Assembly: GCA_030656535.1 (NCBI GenBank) | Contig: JAUSPL010000102.1 | Location: 1-8,028, forward strand | Reading direction: 5' to 3' | Source of the DNA: Gemmobacter sp. | Lineage (GTDB): Bacteria; Pseudomonadota; Alphaproteobacteria; Rhodobacterales; Rhodobacteraceae | Length of the DNA: 8,028 nt | In this document: positions 1-5,321 of the stretch, piece after piece | Layout: every line of letters starts with the position of its first letter | Numbering within the stretch: the stretch's first letter is position 1 | The notes under the pieces: model-generated | Databases searched by the model: none | What the model was told of the DNA's origin: nothing | The model's input: only the letters and a program-made list of their open reading frames with translations | Program-made: the position numbers and the translations under genes

Positions 1-622
1 AGCCCAATCGCAAGAACATCCCCCACGGCCCGGCACCCAGCGCGCGCGCCACCTCATAGGCATTGCCCGATTGCTCGCGAAACGCCGCGCGGGCCAAAAG
101 ATAGACATAGGGATACAGGGCTGCCGACAACACCACGATGGCGGCTGCCCGCGATTTCACCTCGGGAAACCAATAGTCCCGTGCCGATTGCCAACCCATG
201 GCCGCGCGCAACCAGGTCTGCACGGGGCCCGCATATTCCAGCAGATCGACCAGCGCATAGGCCCCGATATAGGCAGGGATCGCCAATGGAAACAGCAGGG
301 CATGATCCAGGAGCCACGACATCGGAAACCGATACATCGACACAAGCCACGCCGCCCCGGTCCCCACCGCCGCCGTCAACACCCCGACGCCCAGCATCAA
401 CATCCCAGTATTGCCCATGTACCGGGGCAAAGTGGTGGCCATCATATGCGGCCAGATGTTTTCTGACGGATTGAAGGCAAGCCAAACCACCGACACCACG
501 GGCATCATCACCAGGGCCGCGATGATCATGGCCCCGATCGACCACGGGTCCGGCAAATGCCATCTGCGCCTTGCGGCAAGACCCGGACTGCGCGGGGGAT
601 GTTGAGTGTTTTGCTCGACCAT
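1..622 (-). CDS. ABC transporter permease, Fe(III) FbpB type (3' part outside window)
   Basis: Inner-membrane permease of a binding-protein-dependent ABC importer; the style is that of ferric iron permeases (FbpB/SfuB/AfuB). The first 207 codons are visible, and the frame stays open to the window edge. A cytoplasmic N-terminus of about 25 residues is followed by hydrophobic segments near residues 29-50, 73-95, 103-130 and 158-178. Typical family stretches are DYWFPEVKSR (149-158) and YPYVYLLARAAF (170-181). The start of the EAA loop that contacts the ATPase is at 190-201 (E190, then ALGAGPW). Full-length relatives are usually 500 residues or more with two such halves, so most of the gene lies to the left. 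The ATG is the first after an in-frame stop at 632-634; no good Shine-Dalgarno sequence precedes it. No binding-protein gene lies upstream, so any partner genes would be downstream. Iron as substrate is inferred from family resemblance; I saw no iron-box-like operator in the spacer. Confidence 0.88.
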   Translation of the reverse strand, partial: MVEQNTQHPPRSPGLAARRRWHLPDPWSIGAMIIAALVMMPVVSVVWLAFNPSENIWPHMMATTLPRYMGNTGMLMLGVGVLTAAVGTGAAWLVSMYRFPMSWLLDHALLFPLAIPAYIGAYALVDLLEYAGPVQTWLRAAMGWQSARDYWFPEVKSRAAAIVVLSAALYPYVYLLARAAFREQSGNAYEVARALGAGPWGMFLRLG

Positions 623-750
623 GAGAGCGGATTACAGGAAAGCTGCAGACCCGGAAAGCGGTTTTACTGGTTGGAAATCCGCCTATAGTGGTGCAAACCG
701 TCGCAGGGCGAATGGGCGCGGGCGTTGTCCGCGACGCAAAGGGGCAAGCA
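623..750. other. divergent intergenic spacer, permease / sulfotransferase-like gene
   Basis: This 128-nt spacer separates two divergent genes and should carry both promoters. A TATAGT hexamer at 684-689 on the plus strand could be a -10 element, but no good -35 sits at normal spacing. Its weakness leaves the promoters unassigned. I looked for iron-regulator style palindromes because of the iron-type permease and saw none. Confidence 0.4.
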
Positions 751-1626
751 ATGCAGATCGTTTTCCATCTTGGCGCACATTGCACCGACGAGGGGGGCGT
801 TTTGAAATGCCTGACGCGCAACCGTGCCGCCTTGGCCGAAGAGGGCATCGCGGTCCCGGATCCTGCGCGTTACCCCAACCTTTTGCGCGAAGCACTGGCC
901 AAGCTGGAGGGCAAGGTTGCCTCGGAAGAGGTGTCGGCCGCATTGATCGACGACCTGCTGGGCGATGTTCAGGCCGAGCGCATCGTGATGAGCTATGAAA
1001 GCTTCATGGCGCTACCGCGTTGGGCGCTGGGGCGCGGGATGTTGTATCCCGGTGCGACCGAACGCACGGCAGGGCTTGCAAATCTTTTCCCCGGCCATGA
1101 GGTGGAATTTCACCTGGCGATCCGAAATCTGGCGACCTATCTGCCCACGCTTTTCGAAAAGCAAAAGGGCAAGAGCTATGAGGATTTCATCGAAGGCTCT
1201 GATCCCGTTCTGTTGCGCTGGTCTGATCTGGTCGGGCGCATCCGGACGGCCAGCCCCTTGGCGCGACTGACGGTCTGGTGCGACGAAGACACGCCGCTGA
1301 TTTTCCCCGAGGTGATGCGGCAGGTGTCGGGGCACGGCGCGGTGCGACAGATGGCTGATACCGATGGCATCCTGGCGGCGATCATGACGCCCGACGGGGT
1401 ACAACGGATGCGGGCCTATCTGGCACAGCATCCGCCACAGTCCGAACAGCATCGCCGCCGGATCGTGACAGCCTTTCTGGACAAATTCGCACGGCCCGAG
1501 GCGATCGAGGTCGAACTGGACATGCCGGGCTGGACGGACGCCTATGTCGAGGATCTGACCCGCGTCTATGATGAGGATTGTGCCCTGATTGCTGGCAGCG
1601 AGGGTGTCACGTTCATCGCGCCATGA
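751..1626 (+). CDS. sulfotransferase-like protein with degenerate PAPS-binding loop
   Basis: The predicted product is a soluble protein of 291 residues with no signal peptide or membrane segment. Its N-terminus (strand IVFHLGAH at 3-10, then a helix and LTRNRAALAEEGI at 21-33) follows the pattern of bacterial sulfotransferase-fold proteins, which begin with a strand, a loop of the HKTGTT type and a helix. A second family-like stretch is FHLAIRNLATYL (120-131), where the 3'-phosphate-binding Arg/Ser region of sulfotransferases would lie; R125 is present. The 5'-phosphosulfate loop is HCTDEG (10-15), without the catalytic Lys, so PAPS-dependent transfer is doubtful. The ATG at 751 is chosen because AAGGGG at 739-744 lies 6 nt upstream; an in-frame GTG at 688 would add 21 residues but has no ribosome site. 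The gene stands alone, divergent from the permease and convergent with the flavoprotein. It is best named a hypothetical protein of sulfotransferase-like fold; its role is unknown. Confidence 0.75.
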   Translation: MQIVFHLGAHCTDEGGVLKCLTRNRAALAEEGIAVPDPARYPNLLREALAKLEGKVASEEVSAALIDDLLGDVQAERIVMSYESFMALPRWALGRGMLYPGATERTAGLANLFPGHEVEFHLAIRNLATYLPTLFEKQKGKSYEDFIEGSDPVLLRWSDLVGRIRTASPLARLTVWCDEDTPLIFPEVMRQVSGHGAVRQMADTDGILAAIMTPDGVQRMRAYLAQHPPQSEQHRRRIVTAFLDKFARPEAIEVELDMPGWTDAYVEDLTRVYDEDCALIAGSEGVTFIAP

Positions 1627-1658
1627 CGGGGGCGTCAGGCGGCGCGCGTCGGCCATGT

Positions 1659-1736
1659 TCAGGCTTTTGGGGGCAGGGCGGTTTTGTCGCCGACCACGTC
1701 GGCCCTTGGGTCTTGGCTGGCAAGCGTTTCAAGCAT
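1659..1736 (-). CDS. doubtful small ORF (25 aa) downstream of the flavoprotein gene
   Basis: In the 142-nt gap between the converging genes, the minus strand has an open frame ending at 1659-1661. From the ATG at 1736 it encodes 25 residues (MLETLASQDPRADVV, then a Lys/Pro-rich end). The same frame stays open back through the stop codon of the flavoprotein gene, so a GTG start overlapping that gene would give about 47 residues. Third positions are GC-rich, as in real genes here, but no ribosome site is visible and I do not recognise the sequence. It may be chance coding-like composition or a decayed gene end. Confidence 0.12.
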   Translation of the reverse strand: MLETLASQDPRADVVGDKTALPPKA

Positions 1737-1767
1737 GGGGTTCAGGAACAGGGTCAAATCTCCGCAG

Positions 1768-1799
1768 GTCAGGCGACCTGGCCTGCGGCCCAGCCTGAC
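1768..1799 (-). terminator. nested hairpin over the flavoprotein stop codon, possible terminator
   Basis: Arms GTCAGGC (1768-1774) and GCCTGAC (1793-1799) pair perfectly and enclose a second stem GGCC-TGC-GGCC (1780-1790). The structure includes the stop codon of the flavoprotein gene (1769-1771). No T-tract follows on the minus strand, so intrinsic termination is uncertain. Confidence 0.25.
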
Positions 1800-2947
1800 G
1801 ACCACGCCCATTGAAAGTTGTATCCGCCCAACCAGCCTGTCACGTCGACGACCTCGCCGATGAAATACAGACCGGGCACGGTGCGCGCTTCCATACTGCG
1901 GGCATCAAGGTCGCGGGTATCGACGCCACCCAACGTGACCTCGGCGGTGCGCCAGCCTTCCGTCCCGACCGGAAGCACCTGCCAGTCTGCGATTCCTTCG
2001 GCCAGACGTGCCAGTTGCGTGCCGTTCTGGTCCGCCAGTCGCCCCGACAGACCCGCCCAGCCCGCCACAGCGCGGGCCAGCCGTTCCGGCAGCAACTTGG
2101 CCAACGCGTTGCCGGTGTCCTGGCGACCGCCCGTGCGGCGAAGATCCTTCAGGGCGGCGGCAACGTCGGTCCCCGGCATCAGATTTAGCTGAATCGCGGC
2201 CCCCGGCTGCCAATAGCTGGAGATCTGCAAGATTGACGGGCCGGACAGGCCGCGGTGGGTGAACAACAGCCCTTCCTCGAACCCGGTCTTGCCAAAGGTC
2301 ACGCGGGCCGGAACGGCCAGCCCCGCCAACCCGGCCATCCCGTCGCGAACACCATCGGAAAACGTCAGCGGAACCAGCCCCGGACGTGGTTCGACCAGCC
2401 GCAAGCCGAATTGCCGCGCAAGGTCATGGCCGATGCCAGTGGCGCCCATCTTCGGGATGGATTTGCCGCCGGTCGCCACCACCAAGGCCGTTGCCTGAAC
2501 CAGACCGCGCGCGGTCTGGACCCGGAACAGGGTGCCATCGCGTGTCACCGGGCCAATCGCGCAGCCCAACCACATCTCGGCCCCGGCCTGATCCATGTCG
2601 CGGCGCAACATGTCGACAACCTGTTTGGCCGAACCGTCGCAAAACAGCTGACCCAAGGTTTTTTCGTGCCAGGCAATTCCCGCGTGATTCATGCGGGCGA
2701 TGAAGTCGTGCTGGGTGTACCGTTTCAGGGCCGACAGCGCAAAGCGCGGATTTTGCGACAAAAAGCGGTCTGGCGCGATGTGAAGATTGGTAAAGTTGCA
2801 CCGACCGCCGCCCGAGATGCGAATCTTTTCCCCCGGCGCGTCGGCATGATCGATCAGCAGAACCCGCCGCCCCCTGCGCGCCGCTTCGATCGCCGCGAAC
2901 AACCCGGCCGCCCCGGCCCCCAGCACGATGATATCCCAATTTTTCAT
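1769..2947 (-). CDS. BaiN/HI0933 (YhiN)-family NAD(P)/FAD-dependent oxidoreductase
   Basis: Cytoplasmic flavoprotein of 392 residues, the normal length for this family (about 390-410). The N-terminal dinucleotide-binding fold starts with VLGAGAAGL (8-16) and an acidic/hydrophobic strand end LLID. The family signature GEKIRISGGGRCNFTN lies at about 39-54. The central insert domain holds the GLSGPSILQ stretch. The C-terminus has the second FAD-contact region, FIGEVVDVTGWLGGYNFQWA. The stop follows directly after the usual ending WAAGQVA, so the gene is intact. The ATG at 2947 has AGGAAG (plus-strand 2952-2957) 4 nt upstream. Members are named after BaiN of bile-acid-degrading clostridia, but most, including this one in a non-gut-type genome, have no proven substrate, so I do not give a gene symbol. 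It is a single-gene unit, divergent from the tRNA and convergent with the sulfotransferase-like gene. Confidence 0.93.
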   Translation of the reverse strand: MKNWDIIVLGAGAAGLFAAIEAARRGRRVLLIDHADAPGEKIRISGGGRCNFTNLHIAPDRFLSQNPRFALSALKRYTQHDFIARMNHAGIAWHEKTLGQLFCDGSAKQVVDMLRRDMDQAGAEMWLGCAIGPVTRDGTLFRVQTARGLVQATALVVATGGKSIPKMGATGIGHDLARQFGLRLVEPRPGLVPLTFSDGVRDGMAGLAGLAVPARVTFGKTGFEEGLLFTHRGLSGPSILQISSYWQPGAAIQLNLMPGTDVAAALKDLRRTGGRQDTGNALAKLLPERLARAVAGWAGLSGRLADQNGTQLARLAEGIADWQVLPVGTEGWRTAEVTLGGVDTRDLDARSMEARTVPGLYFIGEVVDVTGWLGGYNFQWAWSSGWAAGQVA

Positions 2948-3031
2948 GGCTCTTCCTAACGCCCGCGTGCGCGCAGGGCAACGCTGCGCAGGCTGTCCGC
3001 CACAGCTTTGTCAGCAGATGAAAATTTACCC

Positions 3032-3060
3032 TTGCAGCCCTCCGACGCCTTGGGTAAACA
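3032..3060 (+). promoter_or_regulatory. candidate promoter of tRNA-Gln
   Basis: TTGCAG at 3032-3037 and TAAACA at 3055-3060 are spaced by 17 nt. Transcription would start near 3067, just before the mature tRNA at 3071. The -35 matches the conserved TTG; the -10 is weak, as is common in alphaproteobacteria. The two elements are embedded in an inverted repeat, TTTACCC/GGGTAAA. Confidence 0.4.
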
Positions 3061-3070
3061 CCGCGCAAGT

Positions 3071-3145
<75 letters not shown>

Positions 3146-3205
3146 ACTTACCCTTTGACAGTGTATCACGTCCGCACCGAATGTCTGGAAACCTCGCGCA
3201 CAGCA

Positions 3206-3343
3206 ATGGGCCAGGCAATCGGGCTTATATCAACCGCATGTCCGGCATATGGAATGCTGTGGCTTGCGGGCGCTGCGCCGGCGTCCCAAACGTCTGATCT
3301 GTCGCAGTATACCCAGGCATACGGGCCTGCGATGCGGCATTGA
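3206..3343 (+). CDS. doubtful small hydrophobic ORF (45 aa)
   Basis: An ATG-initiated frame of 45 codons has a signal-like hydrophobic stretch (AIGLISTACPAYGMLWLAG, residues 4-22), then an AAPASQ segment that resembles a signal-peptidase site, and a polar tail ending at a TGA. A perfect -35 hexamer lies 46 nt upstream. Against it are the lack of a ribosome site, third-position GC clearly lower than in the neighbours, and a sequence I do not recognise. If real it would be a tiny membrane or exported peptide; chance is at least as likely. Confidence 0.15.
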   Translation: MGQAIGLISTACPAYGMLWLAGAAPASQTSDLSQYTQAYGPAMRH

Positions 3344-3368
3344 CGGGACTTGCGCTGTCTTCAATATG
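3340..3368 (+). promoter_or_regulatory. candidate promoter of the thioesterase gene
   Basis: TTGACG at 3340-3345 is followed 16-17 nt later by a weak -10 (CAATAT/AATATG, 3362-3368). It lies 25-53 nt upstream of the ATG. A strong TTGAC with a poor -10 is usual for alphaproteobacterial housekeeping promoters. Confidence 0.35.
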
Positions 3369-3380
3369 GCGCCGAACCTG

Positions 3381-3386
3381 AAAGGA
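3381..3386 (+). promoter_or_regulatory. ribosome binding site fixing the thioesterase start
   Basis: AAAGGA ends 6 nt before the ATG at 3393. It selects this start over an in-frame ATG at 3249 that would add 48 residues of non-family sequence. Confidence 0.7.
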
Positions 3387-3392
3387 CTTGAT

Positions 3393-3809
3393 ATGACCGA
3401 CCTGGACCGCATCGCGCAGATTGCGCACGATCAGCCCCCGTTTGCCCGTCTGTTGGGGGTCGAAGTGGTCGAGGCGACGCCAGATCGTGTCGTCGCACGC
3501 ATGATGGTGACCGAGGCCATTTCCAATCGCAACGGCATGTTGCACGGCGGTGCGATCATGGGGCTGGCCGACAATCTGGGCGGTACGGCAACGTTTTTGA
3601 ACCTTGGGGCTGATGAAGGTACGGTGACGCTGGAAAGCAAGACCAACTTTATCCGTGGGGTCAATCTGGGTGACACGGTGACCGCAACAATCGTGCCGAT
3701 GCACAAGGGGCGCACCACGATGGTGTGGCAGACGACCGTGGTCCGAGGCGACGGCAAGGTCGCCGCGATCGTGACCCAGACCCAGATGGTGCTGCAAAAG
3801 CGCGGGTGA
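3393..3809 (+). CDS. PaaI-family hotdog thioesterase
   Basis: Acyl-CoA thioesterase-like protein of 138 residues, the usual size of a single hotdog domain; such enzymes act in the cytoplasm as dimers or tetramers. The signature NGMLHGGAIMGLADN (47-61) carries N47, the HGG turn (51-53) that binds the thioester carbonyl, and D60 in the position of the catalytic Asp of PaaI enzymes. The later strands (TLESKTNFIRG at 79-89, DTVTATIVPMHKGRTT at 94-109) match the family pattern in which a long sheet packs on the central helix. The start is set by AAAGGA 6 nt upstream. The acyl substrate cannot be read from sequence. In phenylacetate degraders PaaI hydrolyses ring-hydroxylated phenylacetyl-CoA dead ends, but no paa genes are next to this one, so I do not call it PaaI itself. 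IorB about 3 kb away also makes aryl-acetyl-CoA, but a link is speculation. Confidence 0.92.
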   Translation: MTDLDRIAQIAHDQPPFARLLGVEVVEATPDRVVARMMVTEAISNRNGMLHGGAIMGLADNLGGTATFLNLGADEGTVTLESKTNFIRGVNLGDTVTATIVPMHKGRTTMVWQTTVVRGDGKVAAIVTQTQMVLQKRG

Positions 3810-3817
3810 TGCGGGTG

Positions 3818-3835
3818 CGATCACCCTTGTGATCG
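3818..3835 (+). terminator. hairpin after the thioesterase gene
   Basis: CGATCAC (3818-3824) pairs with GTGATCG (3829-3835) across a CCTT loop, 8 nt after the stop. It is placed as expected for a terminator between convergent genes, but it lacks a T-tract. Confidence 0.4.
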
Positions 3836-3931
3836 GGTCAGAGGCTTTATCAATACCTTTGGCTCAGTCGGGCCGGGCACCAAGCGCCCGCCCGTCGTCA
3901 AAGGCCAGCCACAGGGGGGCCGACCCAAGGG

Positions 3932-4186
3932 TCACACCCGTTTGACAAGCCGGATCAGCACCAGCAAAATGACCGCACCAATGGTGGAATGGACGATAGC
4001 GCTCAGGATGCCGCCATTTATCCCAAGCCCCAATCTGGGCATCAAGAAGCTGGCGATGACTGCGCCTACGATGCCAATCACAATATTGCCCAGCAGCCCA
4101 TAGCCGTAGCCCGACACGATCTTGCCCGCCAACCAGCCAGCAATCGCGCCGATCAGCAGCATGACCAGAATGCTTTCGATGCCCAT
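3932..4186 (-). CDS. GlsB/YeaQ/YmgE-family stress-response membrane protein
   Basis: Small inner-membrane protein of 84 residues, the normal length for this family, formerly called transglycosylase-associated protein. It is almost entirely hydrophobic, with three predicted membrane segments near 4-21, 30-50 and 60-80. Family glycine motifs are visible: GAIAGWLAGKI (13-23), GYGYGLLGNIVIGIVGA (26-42) and the closing GAVILL. The short tail is basic (RLVKRV). The start is firm: a perfect AGGAGG (plus-strand 4194-4199) lies 7 nt before the ATG. The molecular role is not established; relatives in several bacteria are induced by acid, osmotic or bile stress. It is monocistronic, with its own spacer upstream and the thioesterase gene converging downstream. 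Confidence 0.93.
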   Translation of the reverse strand: MGIESILVMLLIGAIAGWLAGKIVSGYGYGLLGNIVIGIVGAVIASFLMPRLGLGINGGILSAIVHSTIGAVILLVLIRLVKRV

Positions 4187-4193
4187 TCATTCG

Positions 4194-4199
4194 CCTCCT
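4194..4199 (-). promoter_or_regulatory. perfect Shine-Dalgarno of the GlsB-type gene
   Basis: AGGAGG on the minus strand, 7 nt before the ATG at 4186. It is the strongest ribosome site in the window and suggests high translation. An out-of-frame ATG (4190-4188) overlaps the same region but is too close to the site to be preferred. Confidence 0.75.
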
Positions 4200-4228
4200 G
4201 TTGCAGGCGCAGATCGCCCCGGCTGCCC

Positions 4229-4258
4229 AAGCTAGCACGCGACGCTGGGCATCGGCAA
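4229..4258 (-). promoter_or_regulatory. candidate promoter of the GlsB-type gene
   Basis: On the minus strand TTGCCG (4258-4253) and TAGCTT (4234-4229) are 18 nt apart, with a predicted start near 4222 and a leader of about 35 nt. Both hexamers are imperfect. Confidence 0.25.
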
Positions 4259-4293
4259 TCAGATGTGACCACTTGATCCGGCATTGAAGCCTG

Positions 4294-4316
4294 CGGTTTG
4301 GCGGTCCGCCTTACCG
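4294..4316. repeat. 23-bp imperfect palindrome between the SDR and GlsB-type genes
   Basis: CGGT (4294-4297) pairs with ACCG (4313-4316), and the core GGCGG (4300-4304) pairs with CCGCC (4306-4310) around T4305; only two T-T mismatches interrupt the symmetry. It lies 57-79 nt beyond the SDR stop and about 35 nt upstream of the GlsB-type promoter candidate, so it could be an operator. As a hairpin the core loop is too tight without opening a pair or two. Confidence 0.4.
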
Positions 4317-4372
4317 ACCTGTTTGCCCCGCGACCGCGTCCTCAACGGCCCAGGCTGTCCGCCAGACCGGGG

Positions 4373-5170
4373 CTAAAACGTCCCACCATAGGCGCCGCCG
4401 TCCAGCAGCACGTTCTGGCCGTTCATATAGGCGGCCTGCTGGCTGCACATGAAGGCGCAGACCTGTCCAAACTCCTGCGGGTTGCCAAAGCGGCGGGCCG
4501 GAATGGACTGGGTCCGCGCATCGGCCACCTGATCGGCGCCCAGGTTGCGGCGCTGCGCCTCGGCATCAAAAGTGGACAAAAGCCGGTCAGTCGCAAAAAA
4601 GCCCGGCAGCAGGTTGTTGATCGTCACCCCCTGCGCTGCCAGCCCGCTGCGTGCCAGGCCAGCCACGAACCCGGTCAACCCGCTGCGCGCGCCATTCGAC
4701 AGGCCCAGCACGTCAATCGGCGCCTTGACCGCGATCGAGGTGATGTTGATGACCCGACCAAATCCGCGAGCGGCCATGCCGTCCACGATGTCGCGGATCA
4801 GCGCGATCGGGGTCAGCATGTTCGCGCGCAGCGCCGCATGCCAAACCTCGTCATCCCAGTCCCGAAAATCCCCCGGAGGCGGTCCGCCCGCATTGGTCAC
4901 CAGGATATCATAATCGCGGCCCGGCGCGCCCTGTGTGTCAAATACCTTCGTACGGCCCTCGGGTGTGGTGATGTCGGCGGGCACTGCAACCACCTGCACG
5001 TCAGGTGCCAACGTGCGCAGCCGCTCTGCGGCCGCGGTCAGGGCCGGTTCCCCACGTGCCACGATCACCACATTTGCCCCTTCGCGGGCCAGCGCCTCGG
5101 CGCAAGCGAACCCCAGGCCCTTGCTTGCGCCGCAAACCAACGCCCATTTCCCGGTAATGCCGAAATCCAT
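4373..5170 (-). CDS. SDR-family oxidoreductase-like protein with atypical active site
   Basis: Rossmann-fold protein of 265 residues, the length of a classical short-chain dehydrogenase. The cofactor loop is GASKGLG (14-20), with R39 after the second strand, which would suit NADP(H). The NAGG motif is at 93-96, N117 is in the helix-4 position and S145 is in the catalytic Ser position. The usual YxxxK is replaced by SNGAR (S158 to R162), so the catalytic Tyr and Lys are missing. A conserved sub-group of beta-ketoacyl-ACP-reductase-like SDRs has this feature, so it is likely a family trait and not recent damage. The end NGQNVLLDGGAYGGTF is the normal SDR C-terminus. The ATG at 5170 is preferred over one 11 codons upstream because GGGGAGG (plus-strand 5178-5184) lies 7 nt before it. 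It is divergent from the MFS gene across 151 nt. Activity and substrate are unknown. Confidence 0.92.
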   Translation of the reverse strand: MDFGITGKWALVCGASKGLGFACAEALAREGANVVIVARGEPALTAAAERLRTLAPDVQVVAVPADITTPEGRTKVFDTQGAPGRDYDILVTNAGGPPPGDFRDWDDEVWHAALRANMLTPIALIRDIVDGMAARGFGRVINITSIAVKAPIDVLGLSNGARSGLTGFVAGLARSGLAAQGVTINNLLPGFFATDRLLSTFDAEAQRRNLGADQVADARTQSIPARRFGNPQEFGQVCAFMCSQQAAYMNGQNVLLDGGAYGGTF

Positions 5171-5228
5171 CCGGTTGCCTCCCCTTACATTGCCCCGGAA
5201 CATCGACCGGGATTGCTGGCGGCGTCAA

Positions 5229-5259
5229 GTGCAAGCGGAGGGTGCGCGACCCCTTGCAC
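5229..5259. repeat. inverted repeat GTGCAAG-N17-CTTGCAC, possible operator
   Basis: Perfect 7-bp arms at 5229-5235 and 5253-5259 lie in the divergent spacer between the SDR and MFS genes, 15 nt upstream of the MFS -35 candidate and 58 nt upstream of the SDR start. The centre-to-centre distance of 24 nt is a little over two helical turns, which would put both half-sites on nearly the same face. Confidence 0.4.
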
Positions 5260-5274
5260 CCGGCACGGTTCAGG

Positions 5275-5305
5275 TTGACAACAGGCCGCTGCCACCTGCG
5301 CACAT
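5275..5305 (+). promoter_or_regulatory. candidate promoter of the MFS gene
   Basis: A perfect TTGACA at 5275-5280 lies 41 nt before the TTG start. The -10 region (about 5298-5305) is GC-rich and has no clear TATAAT match, so activity may depend on an activator. The predicted leader is very short. Confidence 0.35.
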
Positions 5306-5310
5306 CCCCC

Positions 5311-5314
5311 GGAG
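5311..5314 (+). promoter_or_regulatory. ribosome binding site supporting a TTG start
   Basis: GGAG ends 7 nt before the TTG at 5322. No in-frame ATG lies close upstream, and the first one downstream (5367) would cut into the first membrane segment. Confidence 0.6.
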
Positions 5315-5321
5315 TTCTGGA

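Larger units (their letters stand above)
3146..3392 (+). other. tRNA-thioesterase spacer with promoter-like elements
   Basis: This 247-nt stretch follows the tRNA. A perfect TTGACA (3155-3160) lies 10 nt after the CCA end but has no good -10 at 16-18 nt. A second promoter candidate is at 3340-3368, just before the thioesterase gene. Between them is the doubtful hydrophobic ORF at 3206-3343. No clear intrinsic terminator for the tRNA is visible. Confidence 0.4.

Noticed and set aside
54..848. Minus-strand frame of 264 codons over the permease and the spacer
   Set aside because: It crosses the divergent spacer and is out of frame with the permease, whose hydrophobic segments and EAA loop are only in the frame starting at 622.
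1624..1637. Hairpin TGACG-GGGG-CGTCA over the stop of the sulfotransferase-like gene
   Set aside because: The stem is only 5 bp and no T-run follows; too weak to call a terminator.
2971..2989. Hairpin GCGCAG/CTGCGC in the flavoprotein leader
   Set aside because: A 6-bp stem in GC-rich DNA is expected by chance and it does not cover the ribosome site; no riboswitch-like structure could be built around it.
4298..5278. Long plus-strand open frame of 326 codons opposite the SDR gene
   Set aside because: Its product is rich in Arg, His, Gln and Pro without any domain, and it mirrors a clear SDR on the other strand. Such antisense frames are common in GC-rich genes.
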